Positions 1 through 7,818 of a stretch of 64,000 nucleotides of DNA are shown here, piece after piece. Origin of the DNA: Candidatus Hodarchaeota archaeon (GTDB lineage Archaea > Asgardarchaeota > Heimdallarchaeia > Hodarchaeales > Hodarchaeaceae); NCBI GenBank assembly GCA_029856365.1, contig JAHQWW010000003.1:52040-116039 (forward strand). The letters are read 5' to 3'. Position 1 is the stretch's first letter, and each line of letters begins with the position of its first letter. Position numbers and translations under genes: made by a program. The notes beneath the pieces were generated by a model. The model did no database searches and was not told the origin of the DNA. It saw only the letters and a list, made by a program, of their open reading frames with translations.

Positions 1-592
1 TTGCTGAAGCGAAAAAATCTGATAAATAGTTAATACGAATATTGCCTTTCCCAGATCCGAAAACTCCTTGGGGTGTCATAATATGAGCTGGAATAGCCTC
101 GATCCATGGATCTAAATCTAAAATGGCGTGAATTCGTTCTGCAACTTGATCTGAAGATTGACATGTAATAAAAGGTCTTGCCATTTTATGGTGTTTAACC
201 CCCCATTGGTCCAATAAAACTCTAAATGTTTCTATTAAGGGAAAATTTGGAAATAGAAAGATTACATGTGTTTCTTTAGAATATTCTCCTATCTTTGCCG
301 TGAAAATCATTTCCGTCTGCAAAATAAACCGAGTTTGATTATTATTTTGGAGAAAAAATACTCCTTTCATATCTTCAATAAGAGCTTCCTTGAGAATATC
401 AGTCCACATTGTGAATTGACAATCTCCTGTCCCAATCAAGTCAACGCCTTTTAATGGCATTGTCTGATTCGTTTTTGCTAAATGTAAAATTCCTTTTTTC
501 CGATTTATAAGCTTAGTTTCTGGTTTAATTCCAAGGCTTTGAGTTCCACCAGCAAAAATAGAATGAGCGTGTAAATCTACCGCTACTTCCAA
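1..592 (-). CDS. EndoQ-like PHP-domain DNA repair endonuclease, 3' part missing
   Basis: The frame runs off the left edge, so only about the first 197 residues are present. The start is a TTG at 592, with AGGAG at 601-605 leaving an 8-base spacer and the metal-binding DLHAHS motif five residues in. Further on come GTGD followed by a Trp, then FILQTEM, then IPAHIMTP with a following FGSGKG. This order matches the PHP-type catalytic half of the TIGR00375/EndoQ family, which nicks DNA 5' of deaminated bases (uracil, hypoxanthine). The loop after the first motif is longer than I expect for the family. The gene starts 15 bases after the stop of the longin-like gene upstream, so the two are probably co-transcribed. 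Another PHP-family hydrolase is possible because the C-terminal zinc and helical domains are out of view. Confidence 0.68.
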   Translation of the reverse strand, partial: MEVAVDLHAHSIFAGGTQSLGIKPETKLINRKKGILHLAKTNQTMPLKGVDLIGTGDCQFTMWTDILKEALIEDMKGVFFLQNNNQTRFILQTEMIFTAKIGEYSKETHVIFLFPNFPLIETFRVLLDQWGVKHHKMARPFITCQSSDQVAERIHAILDLDPWIEAIPAHIMTPQGVFGSGKGNIRINYLSDFFASA

Positions 593-607
593 TAATCGTT
601 CTCCTCA

Positions 608-1939
608 TTAAATATTAAGTTTATTAGGCATATTACTATTATCATTATTGTTTGAGTCAGGTTTTACTTGATATTCTAACACCTGCTCACTGACTAGTTT
701 CAATAGTCCTACTCCTTTAGTAGAATCACCGACCATGAAGAGAGAAGTATCTTTCGTGTTATTTGTTGCCCACCTTAATGCAATGGCGTTCGATCCATGT
801 TGGGACAATACCATTTGAACCAAATCAGTACGAAACAATCGTGAGCTAATATTGTTAATTGCTATGAAAATCTGGCATATAAACGCATGTTTTCTTGCTA
901 CACGAATAGTGCTAGCGCGGAGTGTGTCAACTTTGTCCATACTACACCGTAAAAGGGAAACATCTGTAATAATTGGTTTAAAGCTTTTGAGTAATTCGAA
1001 ACTCTTATCTAAAAACTGATTTTGAGGATATAGTTTGATTTCATCATTAATTGACATTGAATATCTCGAAATATAAGGTTGTGAAATATTCGAGCCTTGT
1101 ATATTCAAATGCCATAAAATTTCCCGAAAGGTTCTGAATAAACTCCCAAGGCGCCCTTTGCCTGAACTAAATGCAATGATAAAATTATTCCTAATATATA
1201 TTAAATAGAATTGTTGATTACTGTAAGTTTTCCCATGTATTTCGATGGGAAGCGCATCAAAGAAGGTTCCAAATGTCTTTAACTCACGCTCATAATCTTG
1301 TAGGAGTGTAGGAATTGTATTCACTAAAGAAATTATATCTGGAGACAGAATGATGTTATGAAGAGCTCGAATGGTTCCATCTGAAACCAAAACCGTCTCC
1401 GTATCTGTACAAATTTCACTAATTCGATTTTGAAGGGTATGATCAATTTTAGTTAAAAGAACTTTCCTAATGTTACTGAACACCTTGTTTAATGAATAGG
1501 CTTCTTGCTTACTGTTGTTTTGAAATTTTATTTCTCGGATGGCTTCTTGAAGAATATTTGAGAAAGCAAGAGAATGTTGCAATAATTTGTCCTGATGAAT
1601 GCGTGGGATAAATAGCATGAAACTTTCAATTCGATTTTTTCCTCTAGCTTTAGGATCCTCAATTGTGAAAGAGTGGATCAATACACGGCCGCGGATACCT
1701 GTAACATTGATTGGTATTATTGCAGTCTCAGACTCTCCTGTTGGTTCACCCACACCAATTGCCATCGTAAATAACGTTGTTGTGATACCTTGAAGAATAA
1801 TTGTCGGGATTTCTAACTCATGGGTCAAATGAGATTTTAATACAGGACCATGTTCTTCATCAAAGACTATATGGGCCAAAAAAAATTGAATAGGAATATC
1901 TTCTGACGTTTCGGAAGTTCCCATGATATTAGGTCTCAC
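608..1939 (-). CDS. Uncharacterised protein with N-terminal longin-like segment
   Basis: A 443-residue soluble protein that I do not recognise as a named family. The first 120 residues read like a longin-type fold: a short strand with FDEEHGPVL, a helix (ILQGITTTLF), further strands, and an arginine-containing RIESFMLFIP strand. Longin domains in Asgard archaea and eukaryotes (Mon1/Ccz1, Rag and DENN systems) often begin with a similar phrase of strand followed by xGPVLK. A second alpha/beta segment around residues 185-300 could be another longin or roadblock-like unit. There is no signal peptide or membrane helix. The Asn-rich tail is probably disordered. It lies in a minus-strand run with a zinc ribbon and a roadblock protein upstream and an EndoQ-like gene 15 bases downstream. 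The fold call is inference. Confidence 0.6.
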   Translation of the reverse strand: MRPNIMGTSETSEDIPIQFFLAHIVFDEEHGPVLKSHLTHELEIPTIILQGITTTLFTMAIGVGEPTGESETAIIPINVTGIRGRVLIHSFTIEDPKARGKNRIESFMLFIPRIHQDKLLQHSLAFSNILQEAIREIKFQNNSKQEAYSLNKVFSNIRKVLLTKIDHTLQNRISEICTDTETVLVSDGTIRALHNIILSPDIISLVNTIPTLLQDYERELKTFGTFFDALPIEIHGKTYSNQQFYLIYIRNNFIIAFSSGKGRLGSLFRTFREILWHLNIQGSNISQPYISRYSMSINDEIKLYPQNQFLDKSFELLKSFKPIITDVSLLRCSMDKVDTLRASTIRVARKHAFICQIFIAINNISSRLFRTDLVQMVLSQHGSNAIALRWATNNTKDTSLFMVGDSTKGVGLLKLVSEQVLEYQVKPDSNNNDNSNMPNKLNI

Positions 1940-2129
1940 CTTTTACTTGTTGAAACCAAATTGAAAAGGATTCTCAGTCTTTGTGTGAAATCAATCTCTA
2001 TCTAGAATCTACCTATATCCTCAATTAAGTGTTTTTCATTACTTATACGAAAATATTTCTTTCTTGGATCAAGAGAAAATAACATCTTTAAATGTGATAA
2101 AACATTATTGACATAAGAAAGTAATAAAT

Positions 2130-2426
2130 CTAAGATTCAGACTCTTTCTTCTTTATCAAATCGATTATATCCTCCCATTCTTGCTCTTGCTTTTGTTTTT
2201 TTGGAGGATTTAAACGATTTTCTACTCCTAGAATATCTAACGCCCATTGGCGCTCTTTTTCACGTTTTTGCAACTTCTTTTTTTTTCGATGTTCAGCTGC
2301 ATTGATCCAAGTCTCTAATGCTGCTTCCTGTATTCCACATTTAGTACAAACATACAATCTTTCCTCAGGATTCCAAAAAAGGGTTCCATTCTTGCAATTA
2401 GGGCAAGGAATTCTTGAATCGCGCAC
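2130..2426 (-). CDS. Small zinc-ribbon protein
   Basis: A 98-residue protein with a single N-terminal zinc ribbon (CPNC at about residues 8-11 and CTKC at about 27-30), followed by a very basic helical stretch rich in Lys, Arg and Glu and an acidic tail. This is the look of small archaeal nucleic-acid or protein-binding adaptors, but no function can be assigned. The start is a GTG at 2426 without a clear Shine-Dalgarno sequence. It begins 21 bases after the stop of the upstream roadblock gene, so the two probably share a transcript and may be translationally linked. Confidence 0.65.
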   Translation of the reverse strand: MRDSRIPCPNCKNGTLFWNPEERLYVCTKCGIQEAALETWINAAEHRKKKKLQKREKERQWALDILGVENRLNPPKKQKQEQEWEDIIDLIKKKESES

Positions 2427-2447
2427 AGGAGGCTTAGACAGAGCTGT

Positions 2448-2942
2448 TCACTTCTCCATTGACAGAATGTTATCTAGTTCTTTCTGAGTAATAGATAAGG
2501 ATGAAATTTGTGATTGAGGACGCTTTGAAGGAGGCCATTGTTGTATTATCTGCATTATTGAATCAATAGCTGGGCCAATTATCAACTTCAAGAGCTCAAG
2601 ATCCACATAAGGATCTGTCAAGACTCCTAAGAAAGCGATACGCCCAATTGCTCGTAAAAATAATTTAAAATTATTTCTTTCTGCAGTGAAAGAAACCCAG
2701 GGGGAACTCCCAATTTCGTGTCTAATGGTATCCATGTTCGATTGAATTCCAGCCACTAAAGAACAGAGAATAAGACTGCTTTCTTTACCTAGCGTACCTT
2801 CTAAATTCGCCTCTTCAATTAGAAGTCCATCTGTATCTACACAGAAACCTGAATAAATACCATCTAGAGAGTTCACGATGTCAGTTAATACTTGTCGAAG
2901 TCCAGTTTTCGATTGTCTTGAATTATCATTGGAAAAGGTCAA
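2448..2942 (-). CDS. Roadblock/LC7 domain protein
   Basis: A 164-residue protein with one roadblock/LC7 domain: a helix (LRQVLTDIVNSL), then strands with SGFCVDTDGLLIEE, a helix over SSLILCSLVAGIQSNM, strands from SPWVSFT to FKLFLRAIG, and a final long helix. The DTDGL turn is typical. Roadblock proteins dimerise and bind Ras-like GTPases (MglB-MglA, Ragulator-Rag), and are greatly multiplied in Asgard genomes. The start is a TTG at 2942. It is the first gene of a minus-strand run that continues into the zinc ribbon, the longin-like protein and probably the EndoQ-like gene. The C-terminal 35 residues are a polar extension without recognised motifs. Confidence 0.8.
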   Translation of the reverse strand: MTFSNDNSRQSKTGLRQVLTDIVNSLDGIYSGFCVDTDGLLIEEANLEGTLGKESSLILCSLVAGIQSNMDTIRHEIGSSPWVSFTAERNNFKLFLRAIGRIAFLGVLTDPYVDLELLKLIIGPAIDSIMQIIQQWPPSKRPQSQISSLSITQKELDNILSMEK

Positions 2943-3160
2943 GGATCATCAACCAGATCTTAGTCATATTGTTGAAGAAACCCTTTATTTAGTTAAGAAA
3001 AGACTATAATTGTCTTATATCTGAATCTATTTAATCTTTCTCACGTTTCTGACAATTGAATCTATGCTTAATTATGAATATAGATTAAGTAAATCAGGAG
3101 AACCACGATAAAAGAGGTGGATAGCTCATAGAGAAACCTCTTTATTATCAAGAGATGGTC

Positions 3161-3168
3161 TTTATAAA
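3161..3168 (+). promoter_or_regulatory. TATA box of the SRP RNA gene
   Basis: The octamer TTTATAAA sits about 26 bases upstream of 3189, where the closing helix of the SRP RNA begins. This is the normal archaeal distance from TATA box to transcription start. A T-rich stretch after position 3500 could terminate the transcript. Confidence 0.6.
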
Positions 3169-3186
3169 GGCCCATAAGACAGACTA

Positions 3187-3500
3187 CTTGGAACAGTAGG
3201 CGGCTGAGGATAGCGGCTCAGCTAAATCGTAACGCTATATGACGAGCTTAATCCCAGAACTGAGATGCTGAAGCCTGGTAAGGCTCCTTGGTTTGTGCAA
3301 TGAGAGATCCTCCGACTAGGTGGCTTCTGGCTGAGATTCCTCTGGAGAGAGGAATAAGAAAGCGAGGTTAAACTGGGTCAGGCATGGGAATGAACAGCCC
3401 TAAGACCGAGAGGTTATGCTTTTCGGGTTCGGGTCTTAAGCACGGCTAAGTTCAACCGATCTAGAGTGGAAGCCCCGAAGTTCTGGTCTGTTCCACTATC
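3187..3500 (+). ncRNA. Signal recognition particle RNA (archaeal 7S RNA)
   Basis: This scaffolds SRP19 and SRP54 for co-translational targeting of membrane and secreted proteins. Helix 8 has the universally conserved internal loop: GTCAGG at 3377-3382, a 3-bp stem around a GGGA tetraloop, then AACAGC at 3393-3398, which parallels bacterial 4.5S RNA. Upstream, 3336-3355 is a perfect 8-bp hairpin closed by a GGAG tetraloop, the helix 6 site bound by SRP19. The ends are held by an 8-bp helix, 3189-3196 with 3488-3495. The roughly 310-base length fits archaea. GTGC at 3296 can pair with GCAC at 3440 as part of helix 5. An additional 7-bp hairpin (3401-3407 with 3432-3438) lies between helix 8 and the 3' strand of helix 5. 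Exact ends are estimated from the TATA box and terminal helix. Confidence 0.9.
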
Positions 3501-3655
3501 ATTTTTAAAATAACAGAGTTAAAGAATTGTATCTCTGGTTTCTTTACTTGTAAGAATCCATAAGAGACCTAGAAGAACAGAAATTCAATAATAGAATAAT
3601 CTTTTTTATTTAACATTGTTAGTATCATTTTCTTCATTGATACAAAAGTTTAAAA

Positions 3656-3669
3656 GTGTCGCGCGACAC
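3656..3669. repeat. Perfect 14-bp GC-rich palindrome
   Basis: GTGTCGCGCGACAC is a perfect palindrome in an otherwise very AT-rich intergenic stretch. It lies just before a 9-bp tandem repeat and about 90 bases upstream of the likely TATA box (about 3754-3762) of the winged-helix gene that follows. A dimeric DNA-binding protein, possibly that gene's own product, is the simplest reader. Another inverted repeat, GTATCA/TGATAC, lies at 3622-3643. Confidence 0.5.
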
Positions 3670-3672
3670 GAT

Positions 3673-3708
3673 CAACACGAGCAACACTAACAACACTAAC
3701 AACATGCA
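3673..3708. repeat. Four 9-bp tandem repeats (iteron-like)
   Basis: Period-9 repeats CAACACGAG, CAACACTAA, CAACACTAA and CAACATGCA follow each other without gaps, directly after the 14-bp palindrome. The first and last copies are diverged. They could be binding sites of the downstream winged-helix regulator or another protein. A replication-type iteron array is also conceivable, but no replication initiator gene is in the window. Confidence 0.5.
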
Positions 3709-3788
3709 CAGGAAAAAACTGTCATTTTAAATTCAATTTTGCTCAAATTTCCCATTAAATAGTATGAAATTGGTGAAAAAAGAACTTG

Positions 3789-4064
3789 ATGCAAATTTTG
3801 CTAGATAAAGAAGAGATCAATAAAGAATTACCAACTATTATTAGTTCAATACCTTTGCCTCAAAGTGCAAAGAGAATTTTCGAAATTTTATGTCAAGAGG
3901 GGCCTCTAACATCAGGAGATTTGGAGAAGAGATGTACCTATTCTGATCGGACAATTAGAAACGCCCTGAAGAAGTTAATAGGAATAGGTTTAGTCATAAA
4001 AGTTGCTAATTTCAGCGATATGCGAACTTCATTGTTTCATGTTCAAATGATGAATGCTGCATGA
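3789..4064 (+). CDS. Small winged-helix transcriptional regulator
   Basis: A 91-residue protein that is almost entirely one winged helix-turn-helix domain. A helix over SAKRIFEILCQEG leads into the HTH (LTSGDLEKRCTYSDRTIRNALKKLIGIGLV), and the wing is formed by IKVANFSDMRTSLFHV. This resembles MarR/ArsR-like regulators or the DNA-binding half of TrmB-type proteins; no ligand domain is present. The ATG at 3789 is preferred over the TTG immediately before it. A TATA-like element at about 3754-3762 would place the transcript start near 3785, so the message is probably leaderless. Upstream are a palindrome and 9-bp repeats, candidate operators. Confidence 0.72.
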   Translation: MQILLDKEEINKELPTIISSIPLPQSAKRIFEILCQEGPLTSGDLEKRCTYSDRTIRNALKKLIGIGLVIKVANFSDMRTSLFHVQMMNAA

Positions 4065-4104
4065 TCCGATTTTGTATTGAATAGCTTATTTTACTTTTCT
4101 TTTT

Positions 4105-4719
4105 TTAGAAGAAGAATTTTTCCCCGTAATAATTCCAGAGTATTTTCCAAATCCAACTAATGGGCAGTCCTACCACGTTAAAGTAATCTCCCTGTATTTT
4201 ACTAATTAAAAATGCGCCCAATCCTTGAATTGCATAACCTCCTGCTCTATTTTGCCATTCACCCGTTTCCAGGTAATACCGTATCTCTCCTTCTGAGATT
4301 ATCCTGAATTTTACTAATGTGGAAACTTTAGTCTGGTATTTCACTTTATCGGGGTAAATAAGAATTGTACAGCCTGTGAGAACCGTATGAGTCTTACCAG
4401 ACAGTGTTTGTAACATAATTTTCGCTTCATCTCGATCCTTAGGTTTACCTACAATCGTGTGAGATGGATCAATGACAACTGTGTCACATCCTATAACAAT
4501 ATAATTTTTCTTTTTGTATTGAAGTTGAGAAGCGACTAAAGCTGCCTTTTTCTGAGAAATATTTAACACGAACTTTTCAGGATCAGCAGAGAATTCAGTT
4601 TCATTGTCATTTTCATCTATTTCACTAGGAAAAACTGTAAAAGGTAATTGAACCTGCTTCAATACCTCGGCTCGTGCTGGGGATTGGGATGCAAGAATTA
4701 TTTCTGGGAAGTGTGACAT
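4105..4719 (-). CDS. Maf-like nucleoside triphosphate pyrophosphatase
   Basis: Maf proteins hydrolyse non-canonical or modified nucleoside triphosphates (dTTP/UTP or methylated forms, depending on subfamily) to the monophosphate, a housekeeping role. The protein is 204 residues, the usual family length. It opens with IILASQSPARAEVL, the phosphate-binding signature with SxSPxR, and continues through KAALVA, IVIGCDTVV with the catalytic Asp, and GKPKDRDEAKIMLQTLSGKTH. RAGGYAIQGLGAFLI and DYFNVVGLPI match the C-terminal motifs. It is convergent with the preceding winged-helix gene. Which nucleotide it prefers cannot be read from sequence. Confidence 0.88.
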   Translation of the reverse strand: MSHFPEIILASQSPARAEVLKQVQLPFTVFPSEIDENDNETEFSADPEKFVLNISQKKAALVASQLQYKKKNYIVIGCDTVVIDPSHTIVGKPKDRDEAKIMLQTLSGKTHTVLTGCTILIYPDKVKYQTKVSTLVKFRIISEGEIRYYLETGEWQNRAGGYAIQGLGAFLISKIQGDYFNVVGLPISWIWKILWNYYGEKFFF

Positions 4720-4870
4720 TTTTTGTTCAATTTTTTGAAATTAAAAAAAAGACTTAAGGACTATTCATTTCCTATTGCAAATAGTAATTCTCTGAAAACT
4801 CCAAATGATCATCTATTTTTCTTTGGTAAAACTCTTTTTTTCATAAAAAAATAAGGGCTAGGCAAATAGA

Positions 4871-6070
4871 ATGACAGTAGAGAAAAACATTTTTGATTCT
4901 AAGCGAATCGCCATTCGTATGTCTCAGATTCGCCCATCAGGATTGAGAAAATTATTTGATCTTGAACATAAAATCGCAAAATCCTCTTCTCTCAAGATTC
5001 TCTCTTTTGGGCTTGGAAATTTAAATATTCCAACTATGCCTGAGATTATCAATCAATTGAAAATTGCCCTTGATGATCCTCTTTCTCACCGTTATTCTCC
5101 GAATGCTGGACTCTTCGAACTACGAGAGGCATTGGCTGCTAGATATAAAACTGAATATCATCTCGATTACTCTACAGATCAAATCGTTGTTACTTCAGGT
5201 TGTTTAGAAGCTTTGATTGATACATTCTTTGCTCTTATTAACCCTGGTGATGAAGTTCTCATCCAAGATCCTACTTTTGGTTACTATGCTAGCCAAATTA
5301 CGCTTGCTGGAGGAGTAGTAAGACCAATTCCTTTGAATGACAAATTTGAACTAGAAGCAGAAGCAGTGAACGAAGCTATCACCTCAAAGACCAAAGCTCT
5401 TGTTCTAAACTTCCCATGTAATCCGACTGGTAGTGTAATGAATCGTGAACAGATCCAAGCAGTAGTCGAAACTGCAACGGATAAAGGAGTTACCATAATA
5501 TCCGACGAAGCATATGAAGCAATCACATTTAATGGCCACAAACATACATGTGCAGCAGAAATTGACTATGATAACGTGATTATTATTTCATCTTTTTCTA
5601 AAACTTATTGTATGACTGGTTTTCGTGTTGGTTATGTTATAGCTCCCCCTGAACTTCTTACTCCTATTTCATTAGTTCATCAATATAATACTGCTTGTGC
5701 AAACAGTCCAGCTCAAATAGCTGCCAGAATTGCTTTACATTCTCCCTCTTCCATTAGGGAGGCAATGATGGAGACCCTTATAAAAAGGCGTACTGAGACT
5801 ATTAAAGCTTTTACTTCTGTTAAAGGTATTGAATTAAATTATAATCCACTAGGGGCTTTTTACATTTACCCCAACGTCAGAGGCCTAGGGATGAATGGAA
5901 CAGAATTCTCTGAAATTCTCTTAGAGAATTGTCAGATAATAGTGGTCCCAGGAACAGAATTTGGAACTGCTACCCCTGACCACGTTCGTGTATCTTATGG
6001 TTTTTTAAACCAAGAAGATATCCGAGAAGCAGGCACACGAATTCAATCATACTTTTCAAAATCTCATTAA
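4871..6070 (+). CDS. Class I/II PLP-dependent aminotransferase
   Basis: A fold-type I aminotransferase of 399 residues, normal length. Visible family elements are YSPNAGLFELREALAARY at the start of the large domain, VTSGCLEAL, NFPCNPTGS with the Asn that contacts the cofactor, ISDEAYE with the Asp facing the pyridine nitrogen, and SFSKTYCMTGFRVGY with the Schiff-base lysine. The conserved Arg that holds the substrate carboxylate is in DHVRVSYG near the C-terminus. It belongs to the AspC-like aspartate/aromatic group; the substrate cannot be decided. The next gene, 142 bases downstream on the same strand, is a tryptophan synthase beta type 2, which could indicate a role in aromatic amino acid metabolism. 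Confidence 0.88.
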   Translation: MTVEKNIFDSKRIAIRMSQIRPSGLRKLFDLEHKIAKSSSLKILSFGLGNLNIPTMPEIINQLKIALDDPLSHRYSPNAGLFELREALAARYKTEYHLDYSTDQIVVTSGCLEALIDTFFALINPGDEVLIQDPTFGYYASQITLAGGVVRPIPLNDKFELEAEAVNEAITSKTKALVLNFPCNPTGSVMNREQIQAVVETATDKGVTIISDEAYEAITFNGHKHTCAAEIDYDNVIIISSFSKTYCMTGFRVGYVIAPPELLTPISLVHQYNTACANSPAQIAARIALHSPSSIREAMMETLIKRRTETIKAFTSVKGIELNYNPLGAFYIYPNVRGLGMNGTEFSEILLENCQIIVVPGTEFGTATPDHVRVSYGFLNQEDIREAGTRIQSYFSKSH

Positions 6071-6212
6071 ACGAAGAAAGGCCTGATTAAGAGTGCATAG
6101 GTTTCGTTGTTTTAAATAAATCCTTTATTCTTGACCATTTCTCCAAAATAGAGTCGCAGAAAATATAAAAAATATTAATTTTATTATTTCTATGAATCTA
6201 AAGGTGCAAAAC

Positions 6213-7529
6213 ATGTCAGAAAGTAGAGAATTTATTCTTAAAGCTGATGATTTGCCAGATAAATGGTATAATATCATCCCAGACTTACCAGAACCTCTCC
6301 CACCACCTAAAGATCCTCCTGAAGGGTATTCAAGAGTTAAAGACCTGCCCAACATGCTCTTACATGAATGTTTAAAACAAGAAATGTCGAATCAGAGATG
6401 GATACCCATTCCTGAGGGAATTCGTAACCTATATTTAGCTGCAGGAAGACCAAGACCATTATTCAGGGCAAAAAATCTTGAGGAAAAATTAGGGACGCCC
6501 GCAAAATTATTCTATAAATCAGAATTTTTTAGCCCAACAGGTAGCCATAAGGTTAACACTGCCCTTGCTCAAGCTTATTATGCAAAACAAGAAGGCTTTG
6601 AACGACTCACAACAGAAACAGGGGCAGGTCAATGGGGTAATGCACTTGCTTATGCTGCGAGTTTAAATGATCTAGATTGCACTGTTTTTTGGGTTCGAGC
6701 TGTTTATCGTTGGAAAGAGCAGAGATTAAAATTCATGCAATTATATGGTGCAGATGTTTATGCTTCTCCTAGTAACAAAACGGATTTTGGAAAGAAATTA
6801 TATAAGGAAGACCCCAACCATAATGGTTCTCTGGGAATTGCTATTTCTGAAGGATTAGAAGAAGCCAAGAAAGACCCGAAAGCAGTTTATTGTCTTGGCT
6901 CTGTATTGAATCATGTTTTAATACATCAATCTATAATAGGCCTTGAAACCAAGGCACAGATGGAGCTTGCTGGAACATATCCTGATGTTGTGATTTCGTG
7001 TCTTGGTGGGGGTAGCAACTTTGGTGGGATTGCTATTCCCTTCATGCGTGATGTCCTTAAGAAGAAAACAGAAATTAAGTTTATTGCCTCACAAAGTAAG
7101 GCAGCCCCGAATTTACAGGGAGAGTATAAGTATGACTTTGCTGATCACGCAGAAATGACTCCTATGTTGAAAATGTATTCACTTGGACATCAAGTAACAA
7201 TGGTACCTATTCGTGGTGATGGTCTTAGATACCATGGCTGTTCACCAATCTTGAGCTTATTAAGGCATCACGGTTACATTGACACAGTAGCTTATCCAGA
7301 AGATGAAAAATATGTTTTTGAGAGGGCTAGAGAGTTTGTACGAGCAGAGGGCTTTCTTCCTGCACCTGAATCAGCGTACAGTATTACGTGTGCTATAGAT
7401 GAAGCAATAAAGTGTAAGAAAGAAAATGAGGAAAAAGTTATTGTTTTCAATGTAAGTGGACATGGTTTCATGGACATGGATGGTTATGCTGAGATCCTAG
7501 GTTTGAAAAAGCAGCTGGACAGGGCATGA
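6213..7529 (+). CDS. trpB2: Tryptophan synthase beta chain, TrpB2 type
   Basis: Joins indole and serine to make tryptophan, using PLP. The cofactor lysine is in SPTGSHKVNTALAQAYYA, and the glycine-rich phosphate loop is CLGGGSNFGG. The N-terminal leader (DLPDKWYNIIPDLP and PLPPPKDP) and extra loops distinguish TrpB2 from the bacterial TrpB1 that pairs with TrpA. No trpA or other trp gene is in the window, in keeping with stand-alone TrpB2 enzymes, which are proposed to salvage indole or work with another partner. I place the start at ATG 6213 because AAAGGTG at 6201-6207 is well spaced for it; an in-frame ATG at 6192 would add seven residues and lacks such a site. Confidence 0.9.
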   Translation: MSESREFILKADDLPDKWYNIIPDLPEPLPPPKDPPEGYSRVKDLPNMLLHECLKQEMSNQRWIPIPEGIRNLYLAAGRPRPLFRAKNLEEKLGTPAKLFYKSEFFSPTGSHKVNTALAQAYYAKQEGFERLTTETGAGQWGNALAYAASLNDLDCTVFWVRAVYRWKEQRLKFMQLYGADVYASPSNKTDFGKKLYKEDPNHNGSLGIAISEGLEEAKKDPKAVYCLGSVLNHVLIHQSIIGLETKAQMELAGTYPDVVISCLGGGSNFGGIAIPFMRDVLKKKTEIKFIASQSKAAPNLQGEYKYDFADHAEMTPMLKMYSLGHQVTMVPIRGDGLRYHGCSPILSLLRHHGYIDTVAYPEDEKYVFERAREFVRAEGFLPAPESAYSITCAIDEAIKCKKENEEKVIVFNVSGHGFMDMDGYAEILGLKKQLDRA

Positions 7530-7605
7530 AGGGTTCCTGAGAGATGTTGCTCTAATAGCAGAATCTTTATGAGAAGTTCGATCCTCCCTGTGTAATCTTA
7601 TATTT

Positions 7606-7818
7606 TCACGCAATCAATCTTCGAGATATATAATCGGATAGCTTCTTGTTACGGGGAATCCTGGTTACAAACGCATCCATACCACATTCATTGCACTTCA
7701 GACGAAGTGTCCCATGATTAACGATGGTACTGATGGTATGAGTATGACACCAAGGGCATAGAAGCTCTAATTCAGCCCGATGTTGTAGATCTACATTCTC
7801 TTCAATTTCGATAGTCAC
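7606..7818 (-). CDS. Small single zinc-ribbon protein
   Basis: A 70-residue protein with one zinc ribbon, CPWC and CNEC separated by 22 residues, flanked by an acidic N-terminus and a basic C-terminus. No enzymatic domain is present. A strong purine-rich site (GGAGG on the minus strand) precedes the ATG at 7818. It is convergent with trpB2. The long upstream leader contains two hairpins (7877-7915). Similar small zinc-ribbon proteins are common in archaea and mostly unassigned. Confidence 0.62.
   Translation of the reverse strand: MTIEIEENVDLQHRAELELLCPWCHTHTISTIVNHGTLRLKCNECGMDAFVTRIPRNKKLSDYISRRLIA

Noticed and set aside
3401..3438. Hairpin after SRP helix 8 as transcription terminator
   Set aside because: No T-tract follows it, and the terminal helix pairing at 3488-3495 lies further downstream, so the transcript must continue.
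3187..3500. RNase P RNA as identity of the structured RNA
   Set aside because: The GTCAGG/AACAGC internal loop and the GGAG hairpin are SRP features; the conserved RNase P core motifs were not found.
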